Source of the DNA: Streptomyces sp. NBC_00557
GTDB taxonomy: Bacteria; Actinomycetota; Actinomycetes; Streptomycetales; Streptomycetaceae
Length of the DNA: 64,000 nucleotides
Direction of reading: 5' to 3'
NCBI RefSeq assembly: GCF_036345995.1
Contig: NZ_CP107796.1
Coordinates: forward strand, 2,666,001-2,730,000
Shown: positions 21,784-30,518 of the stretch, one piece after another
Layout: each line of letters opens with the position of its first letter
Numbering within the stretch: the stretch's first letter is position 1
Program-made: the position numbers and the translations under genes
Notes under the pieces: model-generated
Seen by the model: the letters and a program-made list of their open reading frames with translations, nothing else
What the model was told of the DNA's origin: nothing
The model's database searches: none

Positions 21784-22221
21784 TCACGACGACGGCCCTG
21801 TCTTCTCGGGCTTCTCGCTCTTCTGGGAGTCCGGGTCGACGTAGAAGATCTTGGCCTTCATGTGGGCGCGCGCCTGCGCGGCCATCCACACGACGGTCGC
21901 GACGACGAGCGACACGGCGAACGTCTTCGCGTTGAAGAGAGAGGTGTCCTTGAAAACAGCGACGAAGATCAGGAGAAGCAGCAGCTGCGCGACATAGAGC
22001 AACAGGCCCATCATCTGGAACAGCTGCGGGAGCGTTTTCGCCGTCCACTGGAGCACGTACAGGCCGATTCCCATGAACAGGACCGCCAGCAGCGTGCCGA
22101 CGACCGCGCCGAGCGCGCCCTTGCCCCCCGCGACCGCGGCGCTCACGGCGACGGCGATCACGCCGGCAGCCGCTGCGGGCACAGCGATCTGCGCAAGGTT
22201 CCGGACGTCATTGGACGGCAT
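21784..22221 (-). CDS. atpI: ATP synthase operon protein AtpI
   Basis: A 145-residue membrane protein with four hydrophobic segments, the first gene of the operon. In other bacteria AtpI helps assemble the c ring or transports magnesium. The C-terminus is polar and charged (DPDSQKSEKPEKTGPSS). The start MPSNDVRN is chosen at 22221; the frame is open further upstream into the promoter region. A 225-base gap separates it from atpB. Confidence 0.85.
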   Translation of the reverse strand: MPSNDVRNLAQIAVPAAAAGVIAVAVSAAVAGGKGALGAVVGTLLAVLFMGIGLYVLQWTAKTLPQLFQMMGLLLYVAQLLLLLIFVAVFKDTSLFNAKTFAVSLVVATVVWMAAQARAHMKAKIFYVDPDSQKSEKPEKTGPSS

Positions 22222-22523
22222 GGCGGCAACTCCGCTTTCACAAGGGGGCAGGGTGTCGTCATGGACGAGCGTAGTCCCGGGCTGAGTGAACGAACTCCTC
22301 AGGCCGAGGGGCCCACGCACTTGGGTCCTTCGACTCTCTCCGGGTTCTCGTGAACCGTATCACAAACTATTTGATGAGGTCTTTACCCGTGACGTGTGCT
22401 TACTCTCACACATGAGAGTGACCGTGCGCGTCTGTGCAGGAACCGAGCCCGCTTGTCTGGTAATGGGGGCTTTGTTCCCCCACGACTTGGCAATGCTCTC
22501 GTCAGATTCTTACCTTGAGTGTC
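22222..22523. promoter_or_regulatory. atp operon upstream region with an inverted repeat
   Basis: No gene. This 302-base, relatively AT-rich region separates the WecA-like gene from atpI, both on the minus strand, and must carry the atp operon promoter. It contains a perfect inverted repeat ACTCTCA-N4-TGAGAGT at 22402-22419, which could be an operator or a weak terminator for another transcript. Exact -35/-10 boxes could not be fixed by eye. Confidence 0.5.
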
Positions 22524-23855
22524 TCAGTCACGGTCAACAAAACGCGAACGGGCGCCCAGCGCCGTCGCTCCGTTGACGCCCGAGACCCCGGCCGTGACCG
22601 GAGCCCGGCGAGCGGTCTCCTGCGTCTGCTGCTGCTCGCCGGACTCCATGGCCACAGCCGCCCCGGCCGCCCGGCGCCGCGGCCGGTAGCGCGGCGGCAC
22701 GAACCGCTGCGCCCACACCGGCACCCGCGGCGTGAAGCGCGGAAGCAGCAGCAGGACCAGACCGATAGCGCTGAGGAAGACCACGCCGAGCACGATCCAC
22801 ATCGAGGCGGAGTTGACCGAGTACGCCAGCGCGCCGAAGGCGATCAGCGCCGACCAGAAGTACATGATCAGCACGGCCCGGCTGTGCGAGTGGCCGATCT
22901 CCAGCAGCCGGTGGTGCAGATGCCCGCGGTCGGCCGCGAACGGCGACTGGCCGCGCCAGGTGCGCCGGACGATCGCCAGCACGAGGTCGGCGGCGGGCAC
23001 GGCGATGATCGTCAGCGGCAGCAGCAGCGGGATGTAGACCGGGACCGTCGCGTGCACAGCGGCCCTCTCGGAACCCACGTACAGGCCCAGCGCGTCCGGG
23101 TCCAGCTGACCCGTGATCGAGATCGCGCCCGCCGCCAGCACCAGGCCGATCAGCATCGAACCCGAGTCGCCCATGAAGATCCGCGCGGGATGCATGTTGT
23201 GCGGCAGGAAGCCCAGGCACATGCCCATCAGGATCGCCGCGAACAGGGTGGCCGGGGCGGCGGCCTCGATGCCGTACGAGTACCAGATCCGGTAGGCGTA
23301 CAGGAAGAACGCGCCGGCCGCGATGCACACCATGCCCGCTGCCAGGCCGTCCAGGCCGTCCACGAAGTTCACCGCGTTGATCGTGATGACGACGAGCGCC
23401 ACGGTCAGCAGCGTGCCCTGCCACTGGGTCAGCGCCACGTTGCCGACACCGGGGATGGGCAGCCACAGGATCGTCAGACCCTGGACCACCATCACGCCCG
23501 CGGCGATCATCTGGCCGCCCAGCTTGATCAGCGCGTCGATCTCGAACTTGTCGTCCAGGACGCCGATCAGCCAGATCAGGGCCGCGCCGGAGAGCAGGGC
23601 GCGCGGCTCGTTCGACTTCGCGAAGACCTCGTTGAGGTTGGTGAGGTGGTCCGCGACCAGCAGGCCCGCGCACAGGCCGAAGAACATGGCGATACCGCCG
23701 AGCCGCGGAGTGGGTTCCCGGTGCACGTCACGGGCCCGGATCTCCGGCATCGCCCCGGCCACGATCGCGAACTTGCGTACCGGCCCGGTCAGCAGGTACG
23801 TCACCGCGGCCGTGATGCAGAGCGTCAGCAGGTATTCACGCACAGGCTTCCCCAC
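22524..23855 (-). CDS. WecA/TagO-like undecaprenyl-phosphate sugar-1-phosphate transferase
   Basis: A 443-residue polytopic membrane protein of the MraY/WecA family, which moves a phospho-N-acetylsugar from UDP onto undecaprenyl phosphate to begin a wall glycopolymer or teichoic acid. Visible motifs: the DXX-rich stretch GVLDDKFEID, NAVNFVDGLDGLAAG, the IFMGDSGSM loop, and GHSHSRAV with the RGHLHHRLLEIGHS histidine motif typical of WecA/TagO. About 11 membrane helices. The cytosolic C-terminus of about 60 residues is basic and Gln/Ala-rich. The start is a GTG; a second in-frame GTG 12 bases on (giving MREYLL) is equally possible. Confidence 0.93.
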   Translation of the reverse strand: MGKPVREYLLTLCITAAVTYLLTGPVRKFAIVAGAMPEIRARDVHREPTPRLGGIAMFFGLCAGLLVADHLTNLNEVFAKSNEPRALLSGAALIWLIGVLDDKFEIDALIKLGGQMIAAGVMVVQGLTILWLPIPGVGNVALTQWQGTLLTVALVVITINAVNFVDGLDGLAAGMVCIAAGAFFLYAYRIWYSYGIEAAAPATLFAAILMGMCLGFLPHNMHPARIFMGDSGSMLIGLVLAAGAISITGQLDPDALGLYVGSERAAVHATVPVYIPLLLPLTIIAVPAADLVLAIVRRTWRGQSPFAADRGHLHHRLLEIGHSHSRAVLIMYFWSALIAFGALAYSVNSASMWIVLGVVFLSAIGLVLLLLPRFTPRVPVWAQRFVPPRYRPRRRAAGAAVAMESGEQQQTQETARRAPVTAGVSGVNGATALGARSRFVDRD

Positions 23856-23994
23856 GGGTCTCGCTGGCCATCACAGCCCCACACCCTAGCGAGGGACGTA
23901 TACGGGTGGGGACTTCCGGGTAGCCACGATGGTTGCACGGGTGGCTGTGGACCTCGTCGCACACCGGGGTGTACGGGAGAGCGCCTACCCCCGT

Positions 23995-25236
23995 TCAGGC
24001 CGGATACGGCGGAAAAGCGGCGGTGAGACCGCGCACCTCCTCCCGGGCCGCGGCCGGCTCGGTCTCCCCGCGCAGCACGGCCGCCGTCAGCGCGGCGATC
24101 CGCACCATCTCCGGCTCCCCCATGCCCTGCGTGGTCACCGCCGCCGTGCCGAGCCTGAGGCCCCGGCCGTCGCCGTGCGGCAGCGCGCAGCAGTCCATGA
24201 CCAGTCCGGCCGCCAGGAGCCGGCCGCGGGCGGTGCGGCCCTCCACGCCGAGCGGGGCCGGATCGGCGACGATCAGGTGGGTGTCGGTGCCGCCGGTGAC
24301 CACGGTGAGGCCCTCCGCGGCCAGGTGACCGGCCAGCACGCGCGCGTTGGCGATCACCTGACGGGCGTACGCGGCGAAGGCCGGTGTCGCCGCCTCGCCG
24401 AACGCGACGGCCTTCGCGGCGATCGTGTGCATCTGCGCACCGCCCTGGGTGAACGGGAACACCGCCCGGTCGACGCGCTCGGCCAGTTCGGGGGAACCGC
24501 ACAGGATCATCCCGCCGCGCGGGCCGCGCAGCACCTTGTGGGTGGTCGCGCACACGAGGTCGGCGTACGGCACCGGGTTCGGCGCCGCGCCGCCCGCGAC
24601 CAGCCCGATGGGGTGGGCGGCGTCGGCGATCAGATAGGCCCCGACCTCGTCGGCGACCTCGCGGAAGAAGGCGTAGTCGATGTGCCGGGGATAGGCGATC
24701 GAACCGCACACGATCGCCTTCGGCCGGTGGTTCCGGGCCAGGTGACGCACCTGGTCGTGATCGATGAGCCCGGTCTCCGCGTCCACGCCGTAGCCGACGA
24801 AGTCGAACCAGCGGCCGGAGAAGTTCGCGGGCGAGCCGTGGGTGAGGTGGCCGCCGTAGTGCAGGCCGAGGGCGAGGACGGTGTCGCCGGGGCGCAGCAG
24901 GGCGGCGTAGGCGGCCAGGACGGCCGAGGAGCCCGAGTGGGGCTGGACGTTGGCGTGGTCGGCGCCGAACAGTTCCTTGGCGCGGTCGACGGCGGCGCGC
25001 TCGGCGACGTCGGCGAGTTCGCAGCCACCGTGGTGGCGGGCGCCGGGATAGCCCTCGGCGTACTTGTTGGCGAGCGGCGAGCCGAGGGCGGCGAGGACGG
25101 CCGGCGAGCAGAAGTTCTCGGCGGCGATCAGCTGCAGGGTGGTCGACTGCCGGTGCAGCTCGGCCAGGAGGATCTCGGCCATCGCCGGGTCCTGTTTCCG
25201 CAGGACGTCGGTCTCGAGGGTGGGGGTGACCGACAT
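23995..25236 (-). CDS. glyA: serine hydroxymethyltransferase (second-type GlyA)
   Basis: A 413-residue PLP enzyme that interconverts serine and glycine with tetrahydrofolate. Conserved stretches include LQLIAAENFCSPAVLAALGSPLANKYAEGYPG, the HSGSSA loop, and the PLP lysine in TTHKVLRGPRGG. The sequence departs from the housekeeping form at several places (for example LIADAAHPIGLVAGG), in keeping with it being the paralogue that Streptomyces carry at this locus. It is one of a long run of minus-strand genes and follows the phosphatase-like gene by 84 bases. Confidence 0.93.
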   Translation of the reverse strand: MSVTPTLETDVLRKQDPAMAEILLAELHRQSTTLQLIAAENFCSPAVLAALGSPLANKYAEGYPGARHHGGCELADVAERAAVDRAKELFGADHANVQPHSGSSAVLAAYAALLRPGDTVLALGLHYGGHLTHGSPANFSGRWFDFVGYGVDAETGLIDHDQVRHLARNHRPKAIVCGSIAYPRHIDYAFFREVADEVGAYLIADAAHPIGLVAGGAAPNPVPYADLVCATTHKVLRGPRGGMILCGSPELAERVDRAVFPFTQGGAQMHTIAAKAVAFGEAATPAFAAYARQVIANARVLAGHLAAEGLTVVTGGTDTHLIVADPAPLGVEGRTARGRLLAAGLVMDCCALPHGDGRGLRLGTAAVTTQGMGEPEMVRIAALTAAVLRGETEPAAAREEVRGLTAAFPPYPA

Positions 25237-25320
25237 GGCGAGCTCCCGGGCGGTCGGTGGTGACGTAGGTCCAATGTAGGCCCGTGATGTGCCCAGTGCC
25301 CGGTATCTGCCTCTTCCGGC

Positions 25321-25998
25321 CTACGTCCGCGCCGGTACCCCCGTCAGGGCCGTCACCACCGGGTCCAGCGCCTCGCGTATCTCGTCGCCGATGGACCGGA
25401 AGAAGGGCAGCGGCGCCCCGTACGGGTCGTGCACCTCGTCCGCCTCGGCCGTCGGGGCCAGGAGCCACCCGCGTAGAGCGGCGGCCGCGCGGACCAGGGC
25501 CCGTGCGCGCATGACCACGCCGTCCTCCAGCGGCGGGAGCGTGGCGGGGTCTATGGCGCGGACCAGCCGGGTGAACTCCTTCAGGGTGAAGGTGCGCAGG
25601 CCCGCCGAGTGCCCCATGGAGATGACCTGGGCGCGGTGGTCGCGGGTGGCCGTCAGCACCAGGTCGGCCTTGATCACGTGCTCGTCCAGCAGCTCCCGGC
25701 CGAAGAACCCGGAGGCGTCCGCGCCGAACTCGGCCAGCACGGTCTCCGCGTTCGCCTCCATCGGAGCGCCCTCGTGGCCCCAGGTGCCCGCGCTCTCCAC
25801 GATCAGCCCGCCGCCGAGCACGCCGAGCCGCTCCGCGACGAAATGGCGGGTCAGCCGCTCGGTGATGGGCGAGCGGCACACGTTGCCGGTGCTGACGTGG
25901 AGGATGCGGAAGGTGTCGCGCGGAAAGCCGAACGTCGTCGTCTGTTCCGCCGCGCTCTCCCCGGTGCCTATGCCACGCCCCGCCTCAGGGGCCGTCAA
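25321..25998 (-). CDS. low-molecular-weight phosphotyrosine phosphatase fold, catalytic Cys replaced by Ser
   Basis: A 225-residue protein of the LMW-PTP/ArsC-like fold. The phosphate loop is at residues 36-43 as STGNVCRS; in active enzymes this reads C-x-G-N-x-C-R-S, and the first Cys is the nucleophile. Here that codon is AGC (serine). The arginine R42 and the general-acid DP (VHDPYG) remain. It is therefore probably a phosphate-binding pseudo-phosphatase. Start: TTG at 25998 overlaps the upstream stop as TTGA and has a GAGGTGG site; no ATG or GTG exists between it and the P-loop. Coupling to the t6A synthase gene is conserved-looking. The long C-terminal part (about 75 residues beyond the fold) is unexplained. 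Confidence 0.85.
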   Translation of the reverse strand: MTAPEAGRGIGTGESAAEQTTTFGFPRDTFRILHVSTGNVCRSPITERLTRHFVAERLGVLGGGLIVESAGTWGHEGAPMEANAETVLAEFGADASGFFGRELLDEHVIKADLVLTATRDHRAQVISMGHSAGLRTFTLKEFTRLVRAIDPATLPPLEDGVVMRARALVRAAAALRGWLLAPTAEADEVHDPYGAPLPFFRSIGDEIREALDPVVTALTGVPART

Positions 25999-26642
25999 TT
26001 CGCCACCTCGAGGTCGGGTACGACCTTGCGCAGCTCCTCCGGCGAGATCGCGCCCTCGCGCAGCAGCAGCGGCACCTCGCGGGAGACGTCCACGATGGAG
26101 GAGGGCACGTTGCCCGGGATCGGGCCGCCGTCGAGGTAGACGGAGACGGAGTCGCCGAGCATCTCCTGGGCGGCGTCGCAGTCCTCCGGCGCCGGGTGGC
26201 CGGTGAGGTTGGCGGAGGAGACGGCCATCGGGCCGACCTCGGTGAGCAGTTCGATGGCGACCGGGTGCAGCGGCATGCGGACGGCCACCGTGCCCCGGGT
26301 GTCGCCCAGGTCCCACTGCAGGGACGGCTGGTGCCTGGCGACGAGCGTGAGGGCGCCCGGCCAGAACGCGTCGACCAGTTCCCAGGCCTGCTCGGAGAAG
26401 TCCGTGACGAGGCCGTGCAGCGTGTTCGGGGAGCCGATGAGGACGGGGGTGGGCATGGTGCGGCCCCGGCCCTTGGCGGCGAGCAGGTCGGCGACCGCCT
26501 CCGAGGAGAACGCGTCGGCGCCGATGCCGTACACCGTGTCGGTCGGCAGCACCACCAGCTCGCCCCGGCGGACGGCGGACGCGGCCTCGCGCAGACCCGT
26601 CGCGCGGTCGGTCGCGTCGTTGGTGTCGTATCGCCGTGCCAT
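25995..26642 (-). CDS. L-threonylcarbamoyladenylate synthase (Sua5/YwlC/TsaC)
   Basis: A 215-residue YrdC-domain protein that makes threonylcarbamoyl-AMP from threonine, bicarbonate and ATP, the first step of tRNA t6A37 modification. Conserved parts: VVLPTDTVYGIGADAF, the KGR motif (AAKGRGRTMPTPVLI), FWPGALTLVA and MAVSSANLTGHPAP. It lacks the extra Sua5 C-terminal domain, so is TsaC-like in length. It sits just after prmC and overlaps the pseudo-phosphatase gene by four bases, in the common actinobacterial prfA-prmC-sua5 order. Confidence 0.94.
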   Translation of the reverse strand: MARRYDTNDATDRATGLREAASAVRRGELVVLPTDTVYGIGADAFSSEAVADLLAAKGRGRTMPTPVLIGSPNTLHGLVTDFSEQAWELVDAFWPGALTLVARHQPSLQWDLGDTRGTVAVRMPLHPVAIELLTEVGPMAVSSANLTGHPAPEDCDAAQEMLGDSVSVYLDGGPIPGNVPSSIVDVSREVPLLLREGAISPEELRKVVPDLEVAN

Positions 26643-26691
26643 CTTCAGCGGGCCTCCTCGTACGCGTACTGCGGGAAATGTGTCTGCGGGG

Positions 26692-27537
26692 TCACGGCAG
26701 GGCCTTGCGGGCGGTGGCGAAGCGCGGCCGGTTGTTGAGGTCGGGGTGGTCGGCCGCGTCGGCCCAGCCCCGCTCCTCGGCGAAGATCCACGGCACCTGG
26801 CCGCCCTGGGTGTCGGCGTGCTCGATCACGACGACGCCGCCGGGGCGCAGTAGACGGTGCGCGGTGCGTTCGATGCCCCGGATGAGGTCCAGGCCGTCCT
26901 CGCCGGAGAACAGGGCCATCTCCGGGTCGTAGTCGCGGGCCTCGGGAGCCACGTACTCCCACTCGGTGAGCGGGATGTACGGCGGGTTGGAGATGACCAG
27001 GTCGACCTGCCCGTCGAGGTCGGGGAAGGCCGTCAGGCAGTCGCCCTGCCGCAGGTCGACCCTGGACCCGGCGACGTTCTTCCGGGTCCACACCAGGGCG
27101 TCCTCGGACAGCTCCACAGCGTGCACGCGGGAGCGCGGCACCTCCTGGGCGAGGGCGAGCGCGATCGCGCCGGAGCCGGTGCACAGGTCGACGATGCACG
27201 GCTCGACGACGTCCATGGCGCGCACCGCGTCTATGGCCCAGCCGACCACGGACTCGGTCTCGGGCCGGGGCACGAAGACGCCCGGCCCGACCTGGAGCTC
27301 CAGGTACCGGAAGTAGGCCCGCCCGGTGATGTGCTGCAGCGGCTCGCGCTGCTCGCGCCGGGCGATGACCTCCCAGTACCGGGCGTCGAAGTCCGAGTCC
27401 TTCACGGAGTGCAGTTGGCTGCGCTTCACCCCGTGCACGAACGCGGCGAGCTCCTCCGCGTCGGTGCGCGGCGAGGGCACGCCGGCGTCGGCCAGCCGCT
27501 GGGTGGCCTGGGCCACCTCGGCGAGCAGCAGGTTCAC
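26692..27537 (-). CDS. prmC: release factor glutamine methyltransferase
   Basis: A 281-residue SAM-dependent enzyme that methylates the GGQ glutamine of release factors. An N-terminal helical domain (about 1-75) precedes the Rossmann methyltransferase with SAM motif [15 protein letters not shown] and the catalytic NPPY in [15 protein letters not shown]. It lies 43 bases after prfA, which encodes its substrate, in the usual order. Start ATG is a good match to the family N-terminus ([15 protein letters not shown]). Confidence 0.96.
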   Translation of the reverse strand: MNLLLAEVAQATQRLADAGVPSPRTDAEELAAFVHGVKRSQLHSVKDSDFDARYWEVIARREQREPLQHITGRAYFRYLELQVGPGVFVPRPETESVVGWAIDAVRAMDVVEPCIVDLCTGSGAIALALAQEVPRSRVHAVELSEDALVWTRKNVAGSRVDLRQGDCLTAFPDLDGQVDLVISNPPYIPLTEWEYVAPEARDYDPEMALFSGEDGLDLIRGIERTAHRLLRPGGVVVIEHADTQGGQVPWIFAEERGWADAADHPDLNNRPRFATARKALP

Positions 27538-27580
27538 GCGAGTCCTCCGTGTCGTGCTCGTACTGGTGCGGGTACGCGTC

Positions 27581-28648
<1,068 letters not shown>

Positions 28649-28756
28649 CTTGGGCTCCTGTACTGCGGTGAAGAGGGAAGGGCGGGCGACCAAAAACGCC
28701 GGTCCCGGCGCACGCCTCGGTGGGCGTACGGCCGTGGACCGGCGAAATGGGGCTCG

Positions 28757-28981
28757 CTACTTCTTGGAGCCGGCGGCAGCCTTGCCGAAGCGGGCCTCGA
28801 AGCGGGCCACACGGCCACCGGTGTCGAGGATCTTCTGCTTGCCCGTGTAGAACGGGTGGCACTCGGAGCAGACCTCGGCCCGGATGGTGCCGGACTCGAT
28901 GGTGCTGCGGGTGGTGAACGACGCGCCGCAGGTGCAGCTGACCTGCGTCTCGACGTACGCGGGGTGGATGTCGCGCTTCAA
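28757..28981 (-). CDS. rpmE: 50S ribosomal protein L31, zinc-binding type
   Basis: A 74-residue L31. All four zinc ligands of the C+ form are present (C16, C18, C37, C40: CTC and CSEC), so this is the zinc-replete paralogue. Start: TTG at 28981 gives the family N-terminus [18 protein letters not shown] and has an AGGAG site five bases or so ahead; the frame is open upstream but without family residues. It lies just upstream of prfA in the minus-strand cluster. Confidence 0.95.
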   Translation of the reverse strand: MKRDIHPAYVETQVSCTCGASFTTRSTIESGTIRAEVCSECHPFYTGKQKILDTGGRVARFEARFGKAAAGSKK

Positions 28982-29107
28982 GGTGTCTCCTAGGTTTCGG
29001 GAGGGCGCCGGGTCGCCGCCGCGGGGTGCGGGGGCGTGAACCGGAGCCGACGTACCAGTCTGCCAGGACTGGCGCCATCCCCCAAAACCGGGGGCCACGG
29101 TTCTTTA

Positions 29108-29195
29108 TTCCGGGCACACCTGCGGAGCGTTCCGGGCACACCTGCGGAGCGTTCCGGGCACCCCTGTGGGGCGTTCCGGGGACCCCTACGGGGCG
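29108..29195. repeat. four 22-bp tandem repeats at the LCP gene 3' end
   Basis: Contiguous 22-base units beginning TTCCGGG at 29108, 29130, 29152 and 29174. Units 1 and 2 are identical; 3 and 4 drift. The last unit contains the stop codon and final codons of the LCP-family gene. The array fills the gap towards rpmE and could form alternative hairpins acting as a terminator. Confidence 0.9.
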
Positions 29196-30322
29196 TTCAC
29201 GACGCCCTTCGCCTCACCGGTGGCCGTTCCCGCCGTCGCCCTCTTCGGTATGGGCCGGTCGTTCTTCAGGGCGTCCCACACCAGCTGGGCCTTGGACTGC
29301 TGCATGATCACGCGGTTCGGGTTGGAGGGGTCGTACCGGACCGGCATGGTGATCATGGTCATGTGCCGGGGGCCGATGCCCTTGAGGCCGTCGGCGAAGT
29401 CGATCAGGGAGTTGACCGAGCCGAGGTCGGAGTCGGTGGTGACGGCCTTGGTGGCGGTGTCGGCGAGGTCGTAGAGCTTCTTCGGGTCGCTGAAGACTCC
29501 GACGTGCTTGACCTGGGTCATCAGTGCCTTGACGAAGGCCTGCTGGAGCTGGATGCGGCCCAGGTCGGAGCCGTCGCCGACGCCGTGCCGGGTACGGACC
29601 AGGCCGAGGGCCTGCCGCCCGTCGAGGGTGTGGGTGCCGGCCTTGAGGTTCAGGTGGCTCTGCGGGTCGTCGATGGCCTTGGCCGTGGTGACCGGGACGC
29701 CGCCGAGGTCGTCGATGAGCTTCTGGAAGCCGGCGAAGTCGACCTCGAGGTAGTGGTCCATGCGGAGGCCGGTCAGGGACTCCACGGTCTTCACGGCGCA
29801 GGCCGCGCCACCGGTGGAGTAGGCCTCGTTGAACATCACGCCGGTCACGGCCGGGTGCGTGGCGCCCTTGGTGTCGGTGCAGGCCGGCCGGTCGATCAGG
29901 GTGTCCCGGGGGACGGAGACGACGGCGGCCTTCTTGTGGCCCCGGTAGACGTGGACGATCATCGCCGTGTCGGAGCGGGCGCTGCCGTCGTCGGTGCCGC
30001 CGCCGAGCTTCCTGTTGCCGCCGGAGCGGGTGTCCGAGCCGAGGACCAGGATGTTCTCGGAGCCGTCCGCGGCCTTCGAGGGCCGGTCGTTGCCGAGGGC
30101 CTGGTTGATGTCGACGCTGCGGATGTTGCCGTTGAGCTTGAAGTACAGGTATCCGGCGCCCGTACCGCCCAGCACGACCACACCGGCGGCCGTCCACGCC
30201 GCGGCGTGCAGGGCCCGGCGGCCCCTGCCGGTGGCCCTGCGGCGGCGGCCCTTGCCCGGCTTGCGGGGGCCGGTGCCGCCCGGCTCGGATATCGCGGGCT
30301 CCGGCGTGCTCTCGGCGGTCAC
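29186..30322 (-). CDS. LytR-CpsA-Psr (LCP) family glycopolymer transferase
   Basis: A 378-residue LCP protein, which attaches phosphate-linked glycopolymers (teichoic acid, arabinogalactan-like) to peptidoglycan. A basic cytoplasmic N-terminus (PGKGRRRRATGRGRR) leads to one membrane helix (about 42-62), then the extracellular LCP domain with NILVLGSDTRSG, the arginine/aspartate stretch SARSDTAMIVHVYRGHKKAAVVSVPRD (described by its parts), and DGRQALGLVRTRHGVGDGSDLGRIQLQQ-type catalytic residues. Start: GTG at 30322 with AGGAG at ideal spacing, in place of an upstream ATG with none. Its partner for glycopolymer synthesis could be the WecA-like enzyme at 22.5-23.9 kb. Confidence 0.92.
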   Translation of the reverse strand: MTAESTPEPAISEPGGTGPRKPGKGRRRRATGRGRRALHAAAWTAAGVVVLGGTGAGYLYFKLNGNIRSVDINQALGNDRPSKAADGSENILVLGSDTRSGGNRKLGGGTDDGSARSDTAMIVHVYRGHKKAAVVSVPRDTLIDRPACTDTKGATHPAVTGVMFNEAYSTGGAACAVKTVESLTGLRMDHYLEVDFAGFQKLIDDLGGVPVTTAKAIDDPQSHLNLKAGTHTLDGRQALGLVRTRHGVGDGSDLGRIQLQQAFVKALMTQVKHVGVFSDPKKLYDLADTATKAVTTDSDLGSVNSLIDFADGLKGIGPRHMTMITMPVRYDPSNPNRVIMQQSKAQLVWDALKNDRPIPKRATAGTATGEAKGVVNAP

Positions 30323-30518
30323 ATCGCTCCTAGGTCTCGTCGGTCGGTTACCCCCTGCTTTCAGGGTCAGGCGCGGTCGGTACCGCTCCATCGTCGCTCC
30401 GTAGGGTCAGACGGAGAAACCGGGGACAGAGTTGCACAACGCAGAGTGCCCACCGCGTGGGGCGATGGGCACTGTGCGTAACGGGGTCACGCGTGATGAG
30501 CCTTGCTCACCTGGGGTT

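Noticed and set aside
29108-29195. CRISPR array
   Set aside because: Units are contiguous without spacers and diverge gradually; no cas genes nearby.
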